31,761 bases of DNA from Pigoraptor chileana (GCA_943704495.1 CALSCR010001851.1:1-31761), one strand, 5' to 3'; counted from the stretch's first letter, positions 1 to 14,000 are shown. Notes: a model not told the origin generated them from the sequence alone. Made by a program: numbers and translations.

Positions 1-72
<72 letters not shown>

Positions 73-88
73 CGCGCGTGCGTGTGTG
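1..88. repeat. (TG)n microsatellite at the window edge, in an intron of the left gene
   Basis: About 34 uninterrupted TG units are followed by a CGTGCGCG variant. The tract lies upstream of the exon at 245 and continues off the window edge. From 89 to 244 I see no coding signal except the acceptor at 243-244. Confidence 0.95.
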
Positions 89-244
89 CCCGCCTATGCT
101 TCTATGTATCTCATGCTTTTGTGAATTTTGGGCATTTTTTTATGATAAGCTGGAAAAGCGCTCTTTGTGGCACGTGACTGATGGGTCTGTTCATTCGGGC
201 ATGCCGACGACGTCATTCATTCCCCAAATGACCTCATCTCACAG

Positions 245-1475
245 ACTATCTGACGCACGTTGGGCTTCTCAATCAAGTGACGGTGCTGTGCAATCAGCTG
301 CGCAATGACGCACACACACTCACAAATCACAAGTACATGGCGCACCAGCTAGCCCTGTTATACGTGAGTGGGATGCTGTATGCAAGTAAACTCACACACG
401 CACGCACACAAACATCAAGCACACACATATACACACGCACTCATTCACACACACACACAGACACTCACGCACATACATGAATAGAGTATTCAGCCGTCTC
501 CTCTTCTTTTCTACGTTTTCGACGGGTGATGTTGAAGACGCTGCTGTTTGTCCTCAATATCTCAACAACATGTCGCTGTATTTGCTTTTGCGACTGCATG
601 CGCACCGAATGAATGTGATGTGTTGGTTGTATCGTTATGTTGCTGTGTGATGCAGCAATCGCTCGGGTCTGCGGGGGCTCCACTCGACCAGTACAAGCGG
701 CACATTGAGGGCCAGTTTGACGCAATTAAGCAGTCGACCACAAACGGGAATCCCCCGCACCTCACCCGGGAGCAGATCGACTGGTGGGTGACTGCCCTTC
801 CTGTGTGTGTGTGCGCGTCGGTGTGTGTGGCTGCAAATCGCATGTGTGTGTGTGTGTGTGTTTCTAGGGACACTGTTGATCGCGATATGATTGTGACACT
901 TTCTGTTGTGCATATATAACAAACGTACGCGCACTGACATCTCGACATGCGACGCACCATGCCTCTGCAGGATGGATGCTATCGTTGCCAACATTCTGGC
1001 GACGATCAACTCTCTCCCGGAGCCCCTGATCAATCCCTTTCAGCCGTTGATAGGCGCCATCCAGCCCGACTTGTTGCAGCAGTAGTAGGATGGCACACCA
1101 AGCGCAGATGCACAATTGCACACTCGCTTTAATCCCCGCATCAACGAGTGCGTTCAGGACCTCTATCTGTCCCGCTTGTCTGCAGTGTGGCCAGTATGAA
1201 ATGACAACCACTGATATATAAATACGTTCTTATGCAACGAACGACACTATCACAATAGCGAAAGTGTCGACGCATTTACGTTTTTCACTTTGTTTATGAC
1301 CAAATCCAAGTGAAGTTTACCATGTGTTTTCACATTACAGCCTTTGTATGAGAAACCGGTATGGATGGATCTCCACTGCTTTACTATGTGAGTAGTGTGT
1401 TTGAGATGTGACCACGGCATGTGTGTTATGATGACTGATTGTGTGTGACTTCACGCTTGAATATAAATGGTGTGT

Positions 1476-1515
<40 letters not shown>

Positions 1516-1642
1516 GTGTGCGTGTGTGTGGTAAATATTGTGGGAATAGCAACTGTGTACTGCCTGGCTGACTCACACACATACTCTCACACAACAGAGT
1601 GTCTCCTCTGCCTTCATCTACGTCGAGGACAGAACTGCATAA
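245..1642 (+). CDS. 3' part of an unrecognised multi-exon gene with two in-frame TAG codons
   Basis: I do not recognise the product. Five exons fit together in one frame: 245-363, 656-783, 971-1193, 1341-1387 and 1600-1642, ending in TAA at 1640-1642. Each has a plausible acceptor (CACAG, TGCAG, CTGCAG, TTACAG, CAGAG) and donor (GTGAGT, GTGGGT, GTATGA, GTGAGT), and phases match at every join. The first exon starts mid-codon, so the gene begins upstream of the window. The predicted protein is helical-looking, with patches such as LLNQVTVLCNQL, REQIDWMDAIVANIL and RFNPRINECVQDLYLSRL. The oddity is in exon 3: CAG CAG TAG TAG at 1077-1088, after which the same frame continues with convincing coding sequence (GAT GGC ACA ...) up to the donor at 1194. 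Either the protein ends at 1083-1085 and the rest is relic, or the stops are read through, or this is a damaged allele or sequence error. The last acceptor (1599 versus 1597) was chosen because it gives the more protein-like ending. That exons exist is fairly sure; the end point and function are not. Confidence 0.5.
1469..1531. repeat. (TG)n microsatellite in the last intron of the left gene
   Basis: An almost pure TG run with two CG-bearing interruptions sits in the intron between the exons ending at 1387 and starting at 1600. Confidence 0.9.
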
Positions 1643-1858
1643 GAATAGCATGAAGGTCACACACACACGTTATGTACTGATGCGAATCTGTATAAATTCA
1701 ATTTTAAAGGGAAATGTGTGGATGATCCTGCTGGATGTCGAATAAACGCACACACGCACACGCACACGCAAACGCACACAGAACGCAGTTGAAAATGACA
1801 CAATTGCATACCCGGACAAGAACATCCATCCCAAATAAAGTACAATCATGAGGCACGA

Positions 1859-1913
<55 letters not shown>

Positions 1914-2041
1914 ATCAGAGCACGTTGAGCAGTCTTATACAACATTTAATCGCAGTGCTCAAGAGCATGCAAGGGAACGCCGACGCGGCCTCTTATGCTT
2001 ATGACGCACCACTCGACCGCGCACGTGACCCCTCGCCTGCC
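1643..2041. promoter_or_regulatory. Tail-to-tail 3' region with candidate poly(A) signals
   Basis: 399 bp lie between the TAA of the left gene (1640-1642) and the TAA of UBR4/BIG (2042-2044 on minus). On the plus strand AATAAA occurs at 1741-1746 and 1834-1839, about 100 and 190 nt after the stop. On the minus strand ATTAAA lies at 1945-1950, about 92 nt after the UBR4 stop. A (CA)n tract at 1861-1886, extended by CACATA units to about 1914, separates the two. The transcripts may nearly meet or overlap here. Confidence 0.45.
1858..1914. repeat. (CA)n microsatellite between convergent genes
   Basis: Pure CA units are followed by a CACATA-type extension (four ATACAC repeats). It sits between the two sets of candidate poly(A) signals. 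Confidence 0.9.
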
Positions 2042-5000
2042 TTATGAGGGTCCCGGCGCCACGCTTGCGGCAACAAAGTCGTCGCAGGAGGGATACTGGC
2101 CGAGAATGTCGGGCAGGATGCCTGAGTTGCAATTGCAGAGCAATGAGGGGTGTGAATTGCCAAATGGAGATGGCTGTCATTAATATGCGCAACAGATCTC
2201 AAAAGGGGAAATGCAGGCATAATTCAGCACATTAATGAGCATTAAGGTTGCATTGTGTGCGCACAGTGCAGATGACGCACCCAGGACGTCCAGTATTTCA
2301 AGGAAGGAATCGGATGGAAGCCATTCGTCGTTGTATGCCGCGAGCATCTGCAGAGTGACACCGGCGCAGAATAAGCCCAGTGTGTCAGAGATAGAGACAG
2401 AGGCAGAGGCAGAGGCAGAGACAGAGATAAACACAGCGACAGGGCAAAGGTGACGAGAAGGCGCATGAGGCGAGCGCAAGACCATCTATATATAAAAAAA
2501 GCACAAACGCGAAAATACTGACCACCACCAACGCAAAGCAGCATCAACCGCAACACACGCACACACGCACACACGCATCGCCTTCAGTCGCTTACCTTGT
2601 CGCACTTGGCGAGGATCTCCGCTTCTCCGGCGGCAATCGCATCGAATGCAAGTTCTTGCCACGCCACCGCCGCCGCCGTCCCAAGAGCCTTACGCCGTTT
2701 GTCTGCGCTGTCGTGCAGCAGCGCCGCAAAGGCGTCAACAAGACCGAAATAGACTACGAATGGCCGGTACGCGGAGTACGCCAAGGGCTCCCTTTGGCGA
2801 GTGCGGGGCCCTGCCACCCCGGATGCACCGGCGCCCGATGCCATCACATGACCCAGCAGAAGGATGCGACGGAGAAGGAGCACGCGACGCCGACGATATT
2901 CGTCGGCGGGAAGAAGAAAGGCGGCGAGGAGTGCGTAGTAGAGGGGGCCGTCGGTGTTGAGCACGGACGCCGCCCACTGCTCAGCCGGCTCGCTGATAAA
3001 CTGCGACAGGGCGCCCTCGTACGCCCGTCGCGAGGTCGACGACTGCGCCGCCGAAGGGGACGATGTGACGGGCACGGCGTGCTTGTGGTCGAGCAGAAGC
3101 AGCGCCATCTGTGCGGCATAGGGAAGCATCTTAATGTTGCTTTCGGGTCCACCGCCCTGGGACTCGGCACTGAACGACTGCTGGTTGCTGTAGCGGAGGA
3201 GAAGGATCCGTATGTCGTGCAGCAGAATGCGCACGCGAGGACTCTCCACGCGACCGAGATTGCCCAGCGTGCCAAAGTACTTGTCAACGCACGCGGCGTA
3301 CGCTGCAATGGGGATTGATGGACCGCACATTGGCATGAGATTGTTGCACTTGGATTCGTTGCGGAGAGACGCACCGTCCCACTCTGACTTTGCGTGGCGC
3401 CCGGTGCGGTCTGCACGCGCAGCCTCCCTGTGGCACGTGACATGCACCACGTGGAAGTGCGTTACTGTCGAGTACCCCTTCTCCCGCCGCGGAGCAAGCG
3501 CACCCGGGGGGTCAAGCTCCACACGCCTGCTGAACGTGTACAGCCCCAGCACCTCGCCGCCCTTGAATGCATATCCCTCCCGACAAATCATGCACACGTG
3601 ACCCGTCTCCTGTGTCAGCTCCCCAAGGCCCGCAAGCTGCGACTGCACGCCCTCTGACGCAACAATGCGGTCACTGTCGCTCTTGAACCCGAGATCTCGC
3701 AACATTTTCGCGCGTTTGGCCTGTGCGAGTGCTCGCTTGCGCGCCGTCGTTGTCGCACGCACGGCTTCCACCTCCGCCTCCACCTCGGCGTTGTCCGCGG
3801 ACAGTGAACCGAGAAGATTCTCCGCAAGAGAGCCAATCTGCGTCGACGCCGACGACACGTGCTCGAGTGCATGAGCGGTGGGGATGAGGCCCGCACCCTG
3901 AAGGGCAGCCTGCGTGGGCCGGTGGTGCGACGCAAGGCCGCCGAGAAGGCGGATTGCTATCGGCAGCATCGGTCGTGCGAGGAAATCTGTCCATTCGGGA
4001 CTTGCTTCTGTGGAATACGAAAGCAAAAACGCACAAGCACACATAACAACAACAAGGTAGGTGACGGTCGCAAAGTTTGAGGACGCCGTGAGTATGATTA
4101 AGCAATCAGAGACTCTCATTGCTGTTACATGATTACGCATGCATACTTCCTCCACACTCCCACACACCAGACTCCCACATTATCACGCGGGCCTCGCCAA
4201 CCAACCTGTTCCCGTTGGCGCAGGCGTTTCTGGCACACCATTCTTCCCGCGCACATAAGCCGCCGCCGCCTCCGGAATGCCCAAGGCAAGCGTCGCGTCT
4301 TTGAGCAACCGCCCGCTGCGATCACCGGGCCGAATGCTCTCCGCCATCCGACAAAAACACTCGGCGTGCGTGCGGTTCACGCCAGAGACATCGCCACCCC
4401 CGGCGTCAGCTCCCCCGCCCTGCGCGTGCAATTCGTCCAGTTTTGAAAAGTTCAAATGAGGTGCAAAGTACCGCACTAGCTTTTCCGCGAGTTTGGGGTC
4501 ACCGTACGTCAGAAAAGGAAGAATGCGCGCCATGGCGGCGAGGATCTTTCTATTTTTGGTAACAAACGGACTCGCAATCTTGTCCAAAAAGGCAGTCATG
4601 GTCTCCCCGCCATCGGCGTTTCCGAGAGTGAAAACGCCGGCGCCAGACCCCCCGGATGCACCGTTGTTGCCTTGCTCCCCCGGATGCAGTGCCGACGCTT
4701 CCTCCGTAGTACCTCCGACAGCATCACGTGCACCACTTCCGGCGTTTGCTTCCTCCACAATGCGCTCAATAACAAGGAGGAGAGACTGTGCGACGTCGCC
4801 GCGCTCGTCCTGCACAAAGGCCTGCTTGAGCTTTGCGAGGAGAATGCCCAGCGCGTTGAGGCCAGGCTGCAGCATGGCAATGCGGTTTGTGCGGATCATC
4901 GAGCATGCGAGAAGACGCAGCACCAGCAGTGCGAGATCCCTCTCTTTCCCGAGGTCCCCAATCGACCACAGATGATACAGGAGCACCTTCAACCCGCCGC

Positions 5001-8000
5001 ACTCCCCGATCGCGCGTGTGATTCCATATTCGATTTCGGGGTCCACTTCGGACTCGGCGTCGTCACCAACGCTTTCGATTATGTCTTCCGTCGCCTCGCC
5101 ATCCAGCCCTTGCAGCCGGTACACAACGACCATTGGCGGGATCGCACCCGATGCAGACGCAGACGCAATGAACGATCCCCCGGATGCGCCCCCACCTGCG
5201 CTCGCGTCGCGGTGTGCAATGTGACGCTTCCACACATGGTCGTACACGCCGGAAATCGGGAGATCGAGCTTGATGATCTTGTTGGCAACGAGCAGTTCCA
5301 TGCCAAAGTCGTCCTCCACGAGTCCAAACAGCTCGAGGTCCGTGCATATCTTGTTCTTCACGTCGCGCATGAGCGGTCCAAATTCCTTCGATGCATAGGG
5401 ATTGTTCGTCATGGCGCCCCGGATGAACTCTTCCTGCGTGGGCGTCTTTGTGAGCACCAGCTGGAATTGCGGCGGCGCAGGGAGCGGACACACGACAGAG
5501 CACAACTGCTCAAACAAGAAGCGCGGCGTCTTCTTGTCGATCTGGACAGCACGACCGTCGCCGTTGTAATTATTGCTGCCGCTCGGAACAAGCATGCGGA
5601 TGCACGCGCGTATAAATCCCTTTGTCTCCTCTTCACTGCCCGTTGTGAGACGCTGAAGGAGAGAGAGGAGGTCCTTTTCGGCATCGTCCAGGAGCTTTGA
5701 TCTCTGGACCACGAGGCGGCGGAGTGCGAGATAGCCACCAAGCACTGCCGACGACAGATTGAGCGACTGCAATGGAAAAGGAGAGGAAAAGAATCCGAAA
5801 ATAATAAGAATGAGAAAAAGATTAGTGAAATGGAGAAAAAGAATATTGAAATGGAGAAAACGAATCAGAAGAAAGAATAATGAAAAGGAGGAAAAGATAC
5901 GGTGTAAATACACACCTTGAACTTCTGTGCCGCGCGCGGGTCTTCCAGGAATGTGACGAGCAGCGAAACGAGCATCTTGAGGGCATACCCGCGGCCGAGT
6001 CCCACCGACGCCACGGCGCGCACTTCCAGCGCCTGCGACCGCTCAATCTCCCGCTCTATGAGCAAGCACAGCCGCGGCAGAATGCCACGCACGACAAGAT
6101 ACAGGCGGTGCGACGGCGATTCCGTCAGACGACGGTATAAAGTCACCATCTCCGAAGCACTCTCGCCACTCTCCCCGAGACGATCGAGAAGACCCGTCAG
6201 TATGTCGAGAACTCGGAGTGTGCGCGGTTGCGACGAGCACAGGGACTCAATGAGGGAGCATGCTTCCACGCGGACAGTGCGCGCGGACCTGCAGAAGAGC
6301 AGCCGCTGCATCCATGTGCCGTTCAAGAGGGACGCAATTGGCGCTTTCGCGGATATTGCAGTCGCGTGTGTGCTGGATGATCTCTTGCTGCGCGTGCGAG
6401 ACAGCCACCGCGTCGCGTATTTGCGTTGGAGGACGCTTTCCTTGGTTGCCTGGTGGTGTTGAGGGGGGGGGTCGTTGGTTTGTTGTTGTTGGTGCGTTAT
6501 AAAAAATCCGTGCGGTAGGGATAGAGAAGTGAGATACAGCACACAAGTTGTAAAAATATAGGAAAACCAGGGATGAAATTGCATCTCTACAGCTCAGAAA
6601 CGCCTTCGACACAAGTGGTCTCAAATTGCACAAAAATAGAGAAGATACAGGACACAAAATGGAAGCACACACACCTCGCCACCGGCAGCGGATATCCGGG
6701 CAGCCCACGCCGCATACGAATCGCCCGGTCTGCCTGCCGACCACCCGGCAAACGACACGCGGCGCAAGGGTCCGTCGCCCGCACCCGCACCCATCCCTGC
6801 ACTCGCACCCGCAGGCCCTTGCCCTCCTTGTGTTTTCGGCTGCATTCCCTGTGCTCCGTGTCCCCGCTGACCACCTCCAGTGCTAGAAGCCCTGCACATC
6901 CGCGCAACAACCTGTAGACAGGGGAGAATGACGTCTTCGGCAACGACGGGTGAATCGGACCATGCATCTACAGCGCCGAGTAGAACAGACACACAGAGAC
7001 GCAGGCGGTCCTCCCAGCAAGTGTCCTCAATTGCACAAAGATCTGTCAGCAAAGCGACATCGACGCGACACGACGGAACGACGTCGAGATACGCCGCACC
7101 CGCCATCGGCGCGAGAAGATGGGCGCGCACCAGTGACGCAATCTCAGAGGTGACGGCGGCGTCGTTGGTTGACAGAAGACACAGAATGCGTCGGGCGGCG
7201 ACGCGCACGGCCTTGCTGCCACGACGGAGGCTATGCTCGTAGATATCCTTCACGAGACCACAGCTGACCATTGCCGCACGCGCGCCTGCGTTGTGAAGCA
7301 TTTGCTCAACAAGATGGAGGGCCTGCTCAAGGAACGCAGACGCACACCCGTAACAACGACACTCTGAAGATGACGTAAGCGCCTCAGCCACTACGTCACG
7401 TGAACCGCCATCGTCAGCGTCAGCGCCAGAAAGGGGATGCTTGGTATGTGCTTTTCCCTTTTGGTGGGTGAAGGGGCCGTCCAGAACGACCCCGACCCCT
7501 GGGGATGCCGGCACGTGATCTCCGAAATCAAAGAGGAATTCTGGCGAATCTGCGCTTGCGTCGGACTCGTCGGCCCGTGAGGCGGTGCGCACTCCGTATG
7601 CGACAATCTCGCGTCGAATGGCGGTTGCCAGCTGCACGCTGCGACCCATGGCCTCACTGGCGGCCCTGCACTCCTTCCCATACAGCATGCCCAGCATTCC
7701 AATGCGTCGGCTGACCCTCCCTCCGACACTCGTCGACTGCAATAGTTGTTGTTGTTGTTGCTGCTGTTGGAGTTGTTGCTGTTGCTGTTGGAGTTGCTGT
7801 TGTTGCTGCTGGAGGACCGCAGCCGCAGACCCACTGAGCGATGCAGATACCTCCGACATGGCCGCAATGAGCGCCCGCAACTCAGCAGAGGTCCCGCTCG
7901 CACTCGGGTCCATTGCAGACGCGCCCCCACCGGCCACAGTCGAGTGTGCCCCGTCTCTATCCCGTGCCGTGTCGTCCTTCTCGCCAATGGCAGAAAGCAG

Positions 8001-11000
8001 AGAGACGATCGGGGACCTATACGCTGCAATTTGTTGGTGCTTTTGGTGAGCGGCATCAAGTTCGCGATCGACAGCCGCGAGTGCCTTCTTCATGTCTTCC
8101 TCGCTGTCGACGGGCTCTGCGGCATACGTCTGTCGGGCAACCACAGAGTAGTCGAATCGACCGTGCTTGGAGTATCCACACTCGTTGCACATGAAGGCCC
8201 GCGGGTTCTCATAGTTGATGTTCCGGCACTGGCGACACTGGTGGGCATTCTCGCCGCAGTTCCTGCATATACCATGGCGGTCCGTCACAGTCCTGCTGCA
8301 GCGCGGACATGTGAGCTTCTCAAGAGCCGACGCTAGCAAATTCTCATAGAAATCGGCGTATTCGACCATAATGTTTGTCGCAGTTATCGGAAGTGCAAAA
8401 TCTGCGCGATACTCGGACACACCGGGCGCAAGCAAGCACGTCTTTGCCTTCGTCCACAAGCCCCATTTGTTTCGCAGTTCGCCCAGATCGCCAACGGTGC
8501 GGCTGCAAAAGTACACGTTCAGCGTCTTGACCATGCGTGACGGGCGTGCATCCGTGATGCTCACCGTGAGAGATGATATCGTGTGTGCGTGGTTCAGGCG
8601 CGCACACATGGTCTTGTCAGTATACTTTGTCTCTGCCCGAAGGGTCTCGAGCTTAACCGACGCAAACGGCGCATCCGGGGCGCTGCACACGAGGCAGGGA
8701 TCGCTCTCCAAGTAATATCCGTCCATGTCAATGAGACTTGCAAGGCGAGAGTAGATGTACGTGTTGGGATGCGTCTCAATCGCCCTATTCTCACGTCGGA
8801 GAAGACTGACAATGTTGCGCACGTGATCACTGGACGATCCCAGCGTCGATTCCGCACGGGTAGCCACGTGGGCCACAAGCGCAAAGTACTCTGCTGCGTT
8901 GCGTCCCCGCGACGGAATGTGCGACCACTCTGTCCACAGCGCACGCTCAACGCAGCTGCGCGTCACGTTGCCGCACCGCCTCCACATAAAATAGAGGAGG
9001 TTGCACGCGTCAGCACGCACGCCCTGCGACCGACTTCCCAGAAGGAAATCCGTCACGAGTGCGTCGACAGAGGACGCCGACCCAGCCACAGCGTCAAAAA
9101 AGGACGCGAGGACTGACGGTTCAGTCAGCTTACGCTCAGCGTCGATCGCACGGGCACAGTCGCCATAGAACTTGCATTTGCCAAGCACTGCGGAACCGCC
9201 ACCCAATGTTTCAATGGCGCTAATGTTGACCGACGCCGAGAGCGAGTCGCCCCTTCCACTTCCGCCGCCACCGCCAGATGGGCGCATGGACGACAGCTTC
9301 GCGCGGAGGGACTCTATCTTGGATCGCAGAGCACCGAACGGGTCCGCGCCGTCGGTGTCGACATATCCCGAGGCTTCCTTCGCGTCGGCCACAACATCGA
9401 TGGGAACAAGCGCGCAGAACAAGAGACGAAGTGCGTGCGGCACGGCGTCCTCCGCGAGGCGCGATGCAATCCTGAAGGAAAACGGCACAACGCTCGGGTG
9501 ATCCGCACAAAACTGCTGCCATCCCAGCGGACGCGACTGCGCCGTGTCCAGCGCCCTCTTCAGGTGGCCGACCACCGTCACATTGTCCTCGTGCGACAAC
9601 GGGCGGCGCGACGGATGCTCCCCAAGCATCGACGTAAGCTCACCAACCAGCTTGGTGTATGAAAAAGCGTCGCGCACGGCTGAATACCTCGCGCGGTCAA
9701 TGCAGAGCAGAGAGAGAAACTTACGCGCTCCCCTGTGCGCCGATGCACCCGACGCCTTGGAGACCCACATGAGCTCACAAAGCGTCGGCGCCCACTCCTT
9801 CTCGAGGCGTCCGAGCGCAGCCGCATCATCTCCACACGATGTTCTCGCGAGGTGACGCGCGAGTGCGAGAACTGTGTCGAGAGCGAGTTCTGCAACCGCG
9901 CCAAATGGATCCTTTGGCGCGGGTCCTGACGTCGCCCCCGCCACAGCCGCACCCGCAGCATTCCGATCCGAGGAAGAGGAGGAGCCCGAGGATCCGGAGC
10001 AAGATGAGGCAAAGAAAGGCGAGAGGTCCATCGACGAGGCCGTGTCGCTTGCGGCGAGCAATGCCCCGCATGCAGCTCCCGCAGTGACTTCTGCGGTGAC
10101 GTCATCTCCGCTGCTTCCGCGCGCCGAACCGAGATAGTCTGCAAGTGCCTTCGTCACTGACAGAAGATACGGCATTGCGCCTCGCGCAATGAGCCCCTCC
10201 GTCACAGTGACGCCGACAAACGACCGCCCACGCTCGCTCTTTTCCAAATCGGATGCACCCGGGGCGGAACCGGCCACATCCGGCTTAATTGCGTCCTTGA
10301 CTTCCTTTCTTGGATGTGAGGTCTCCTTTGTCTCGGATGAAGTTTTCGGCGTCTTTGTCTTCAGCCGCGCCATGATATTAACAAGCATAATCATCACGAC
10401 ATCTGCCTCTGACGCGTGCGTGCGGACCGAGAAGGCAGACCGAGACCCAACAGTCCTCGCATCCGAGCATGCGTCGCCCACACTGCCATCGGAAAACCCA
10501 AGCGAATTTGCAACGACGTCGAGGAACTTTGAGATGGCACGCCGCTCGACCTCAATCTCCCCCATCATCTGCGACGACAGCAGCAGAAGTGCTTGAGCAT
10601 GCGCTACAGTTGACAGTCCGCCGACCAACCGTGCGTTCGCAATCGAATCGACGCCCGAAAGTAGCTCAAAAACAAGCGCAAACACACGCCGCGATGTGTC
10701 GCTCTTGGAGTCGACGTCCGTTCCGCTGCCGACGCCCTCGACAGAAACAACCTTCGCAGTCCTTTCCGCGCGCGAAGCAGCCGCCGCCACCTCCGCGTCG
10801 GCTTCAGCAATATCCTCCTCAATCTCCTCAACCTCCTCAACCTCAATATTGTCGTGCAATTCTGCATGCGCATCCTCAGCAAATGACGCCGACGTTCTTG
10901 CGGTGCTGTCGCCATCCGACAGTCGCCCACCGGCCCCAACTCCACCCTGACCCAACTGCGGCGATGCGCCCACAAGCCGCTCAAAGTCACGCGCAGCTTG

Positions 11001-14000
11001 CTCGGTAGCCACATCATCATCATTCCTTCTCGACTGTCCCGCGTGTCCACCACCAACATTAAACAACGCATTCCGCAACGCAAATCCAGTCGCCTCGAGT
11101 CCCACCGCATTCCCATGTGCGCCTGCAGCATTTCTGCTGCTGCTGCCACGCACAAGGGCACGGGATCCAAAGTGCTCTCCAGGCTCCAACTGCGTCGGCG
11201 TGTGGGCACCCTCGGCAATATCGTCGTCGCCGTGCGCACCCACAGCCTCCGTCGGTGGTGCGGTGCCGTCCCTCTCGTGACGCAGGCGTGCCTGGCGCGC
11301 GCGTTCCTCCGCAAGACTCATTGCAAGGGCCATTTCGAGCATCGCCGCATCCTCGGCATCCTCCTCTTCATCGTCGTCATCACCGCCGTCGCCGTCATCG
11401 TCGTCATTGCCATCATTGTTATCATGGCCATGATTGGCGTCATTGCCGTACTCCCCCTCGTCGTCATCATCATCACCCTCGTCATCGTCGTCATCATCAT
11501 CGTTGTCGTCATTGTCGTCATTGCGGTTGGCACTGGCGTCACCGCGACCGTTGATGTCATTGCTGCTCGCACTGTCCCTTCCTCCGTCACTGCGACTCTC
11601 AGTCGCACTTCCCTCCCTGGCAGTGAGCGCCGCAGCCGGCCCCATCGACCCACGCGCTCGTGTCACGCCACTTCCACCAGCCGCCCTCTCTTCCCCATCT
11701 CCATCTGCATCGTCGTCGAGCTCATCCTCAAATCCGTCGCCAAACAGCCTGTTTACAAGCCTGCGACGGCGGACGACAGCTGATCCACGGCCGCTGTGTC
11801 CATCTCCACCATCCGCCGCAAAGAACTCGCCAGCCTGGCCTTCCTCTCCGCTGTCATCATCATCATCATCATCATCGTCGTCGTCGTCATCGTCGTCGTC
11901 GTCGTCATCACCCTCACCGACGTCATGGTTGTCATCATCGTCCCGTCTGGCATTAGCGCCACGGAGGCGATCCGCTGCGGCATGCTCGGCGGCAGAGAGC
12001 GAGTCCATGACCTCATAGATTGACCGACCATATCTCGATGCACCGGCGGTCGATGTGCCCTCGTTTGCGAGTCCCGCCGCAATGCCGTTGGAGCCAGAGC
12101 TGCCGGCGTCCCCACGACCGCGACGAGCTAAATCCGATGGAGTATAACCAAGTGCGCTAGCAAGGCCCGCAAACCCATAGGCATACGGGGCAGACATGCC
12201 CTGCGAGTCGCTCTCCGACCGACGTGCAGCCCGCTGCCTGGCAACGCCATCACGTGGGACGGCATGCGCCGTCATGGGATGCATTGGATTGTGTTCGTCG
12301 TTTTCAAATCCGCCGTTTCGGCAGGTATCGCACAGATCGAAGTTCGCACACAGCGCACACCGCCACCGGCGACCAACAATGGGGATTGAATGGCATCCGT
12401 CGCACTCGTAGACGAGCTCATCCACCTCGATCATTCCATACTCGGCATCATCTTCGTAAACATCCATCGCAGAGTCATCGTAGCCATCCCGCACAATGTC
12501 GCCATTGTTATTACCTCCCCCCGCCATCACAGCGGCGAGGGCAGCAGCCTCCTCCGCGCTCAGGTGACCCGCAAACGGATCAAACCCAAAGCCGTGCGTT
12601 GCAGACTGCTCGCTGTGACCACTTCGCCCGCCAAACGACCCACCGGCACCTCCACGGCCACGTCCCCTTCCACTGCCACCGCCGCCCCTGCCAGCACTTG
12701 GAGGTCGCAGTCCCAGGAGTGGGGCATACATCTCCATACCAAACGGACTGGAAGCGAGGAGCGTGTTCTCAATGGCAGCATCCACCCCCGTCCGCGAGCG
12801 CCGTCCAGTCGACGACTGCGGGCGGCTGTTTCCCCGCGAGCCTGCAAGCCTCGGCGTCAATGCGGCATCCCCATGTGCGCCACCAACAGAGGCCTCTCCA
12901 TGGCCGTCACGTGCACGGTCTTTGGAGTGCGCATCGACATTTTCCTTAGTGCGCGCAGACAGGGCCTTGACGCCCGCCAGTCTTCCACAGCTACGACTGC
13001 AAGCGTGTCGGATATCGGCGTCACTGCAAAACAGCATCTCGCGTAGTGTCTTGCCGACGCGTGCACCCACAGAGGCGACGTTCGCATCTTCCTTTCCCTG
13101 TGCATTTTTCACCTTTGCACGCAGCTCCATCAGCAAAACGTCTACAAGAGCCCTCACAACGGCTTCAACGGGGGGACGTGCCGCGTGTGATGCAAGCTCA
13201 AACACATCGCGGTGTTGGCCGAAAAGATGCCAGAAAGTGCCAGTGAGACGCTGAATAAAGTCGGAATGGGCGTCTAGGAAAGCAACAAAGTTGACACTCC
13301 TGCGCCGACCAATCTTTCGAGTGGCCGCAACGACCCTCGCATATGCCGCCGCCGACAAGTTCGTCACGAGCGTTGTGTATGCTGACATGAGTCGGGCCGT
13401 ATCCTTCGTCCTGTGGTACTCCTCGCTGGAGCCCAGGCAACGCACAAGCAGTACTTTTGCCTCTGCCCGCAGAGCTCCCGTCAGGCGATAGTCGCACACC
13501 AGCCGCGCTACAAACTCAACAACGCGTGTTCTGAGCGACGCATCCCCGGATGCAACGTCGGAGCTGGCAACACCAAGCGCAGAGACAAGGGACGAGTGCA
13601 GGGCCTCGCGCACTCTCGCATCAACTATCCTCTTGTCGTCTGCTCCCGGGACGCCCGTCAATAGCTCCGCCTCTGCAGTAGCGTCTATGGGACACAGCCT
13701 GTCCACGGGTAGTCCGTACACCTCGATAAAGTCTATCATTGGCGGGTTTTCGCGGACAAAACACGGCCCAAACGCGAGTGCAACTTCGTCGACAAGCCCC
13801 AACGCCTCTTTGCGCGTAAATGGAATGTCATACCACCGCCGCGCTCCTTCCTTGAAATCAACCGTCCGGCCCAACAAGCGCACCTCCGTGGGCACGTGAG
13901 CGCTGCTGGCACCCCCAACCATCACACGCACACCAACCAAGGCAATCGACGGGTCAGTACACCGCACCGTAATATTGAAGCCTTCCCGCCGGGGGCTTGC

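Noticed and set aside
1-88. Telomere or satellite end, because of the (TG)n start
   Set aside because: Pure TG without a telomeric G-run unit, and the same tracts occur throughout the window inside introns. It is a window edge within an intron.
1077-1088. General reassignment of UAG to Gln in this organism
   Set aside because: The GPR107-like gene ends in TAG at the conserved end of the protein, and the 6,021-codon UBR4/BIG frame contains no TAG, so UAG is not an ordinary sense codon here.
4672-5700. Long plus-strand open frame (342 codons) opposite UBR4 exon 17
   Set aside because: It is the antisense shadow of a GC-rich coding exon with clear UBR4 homology; it is Arg/His/Cys-rich and has no recognisable domain. 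Many similar antisense frames across 2.6-19 kb were left out for the same reason.
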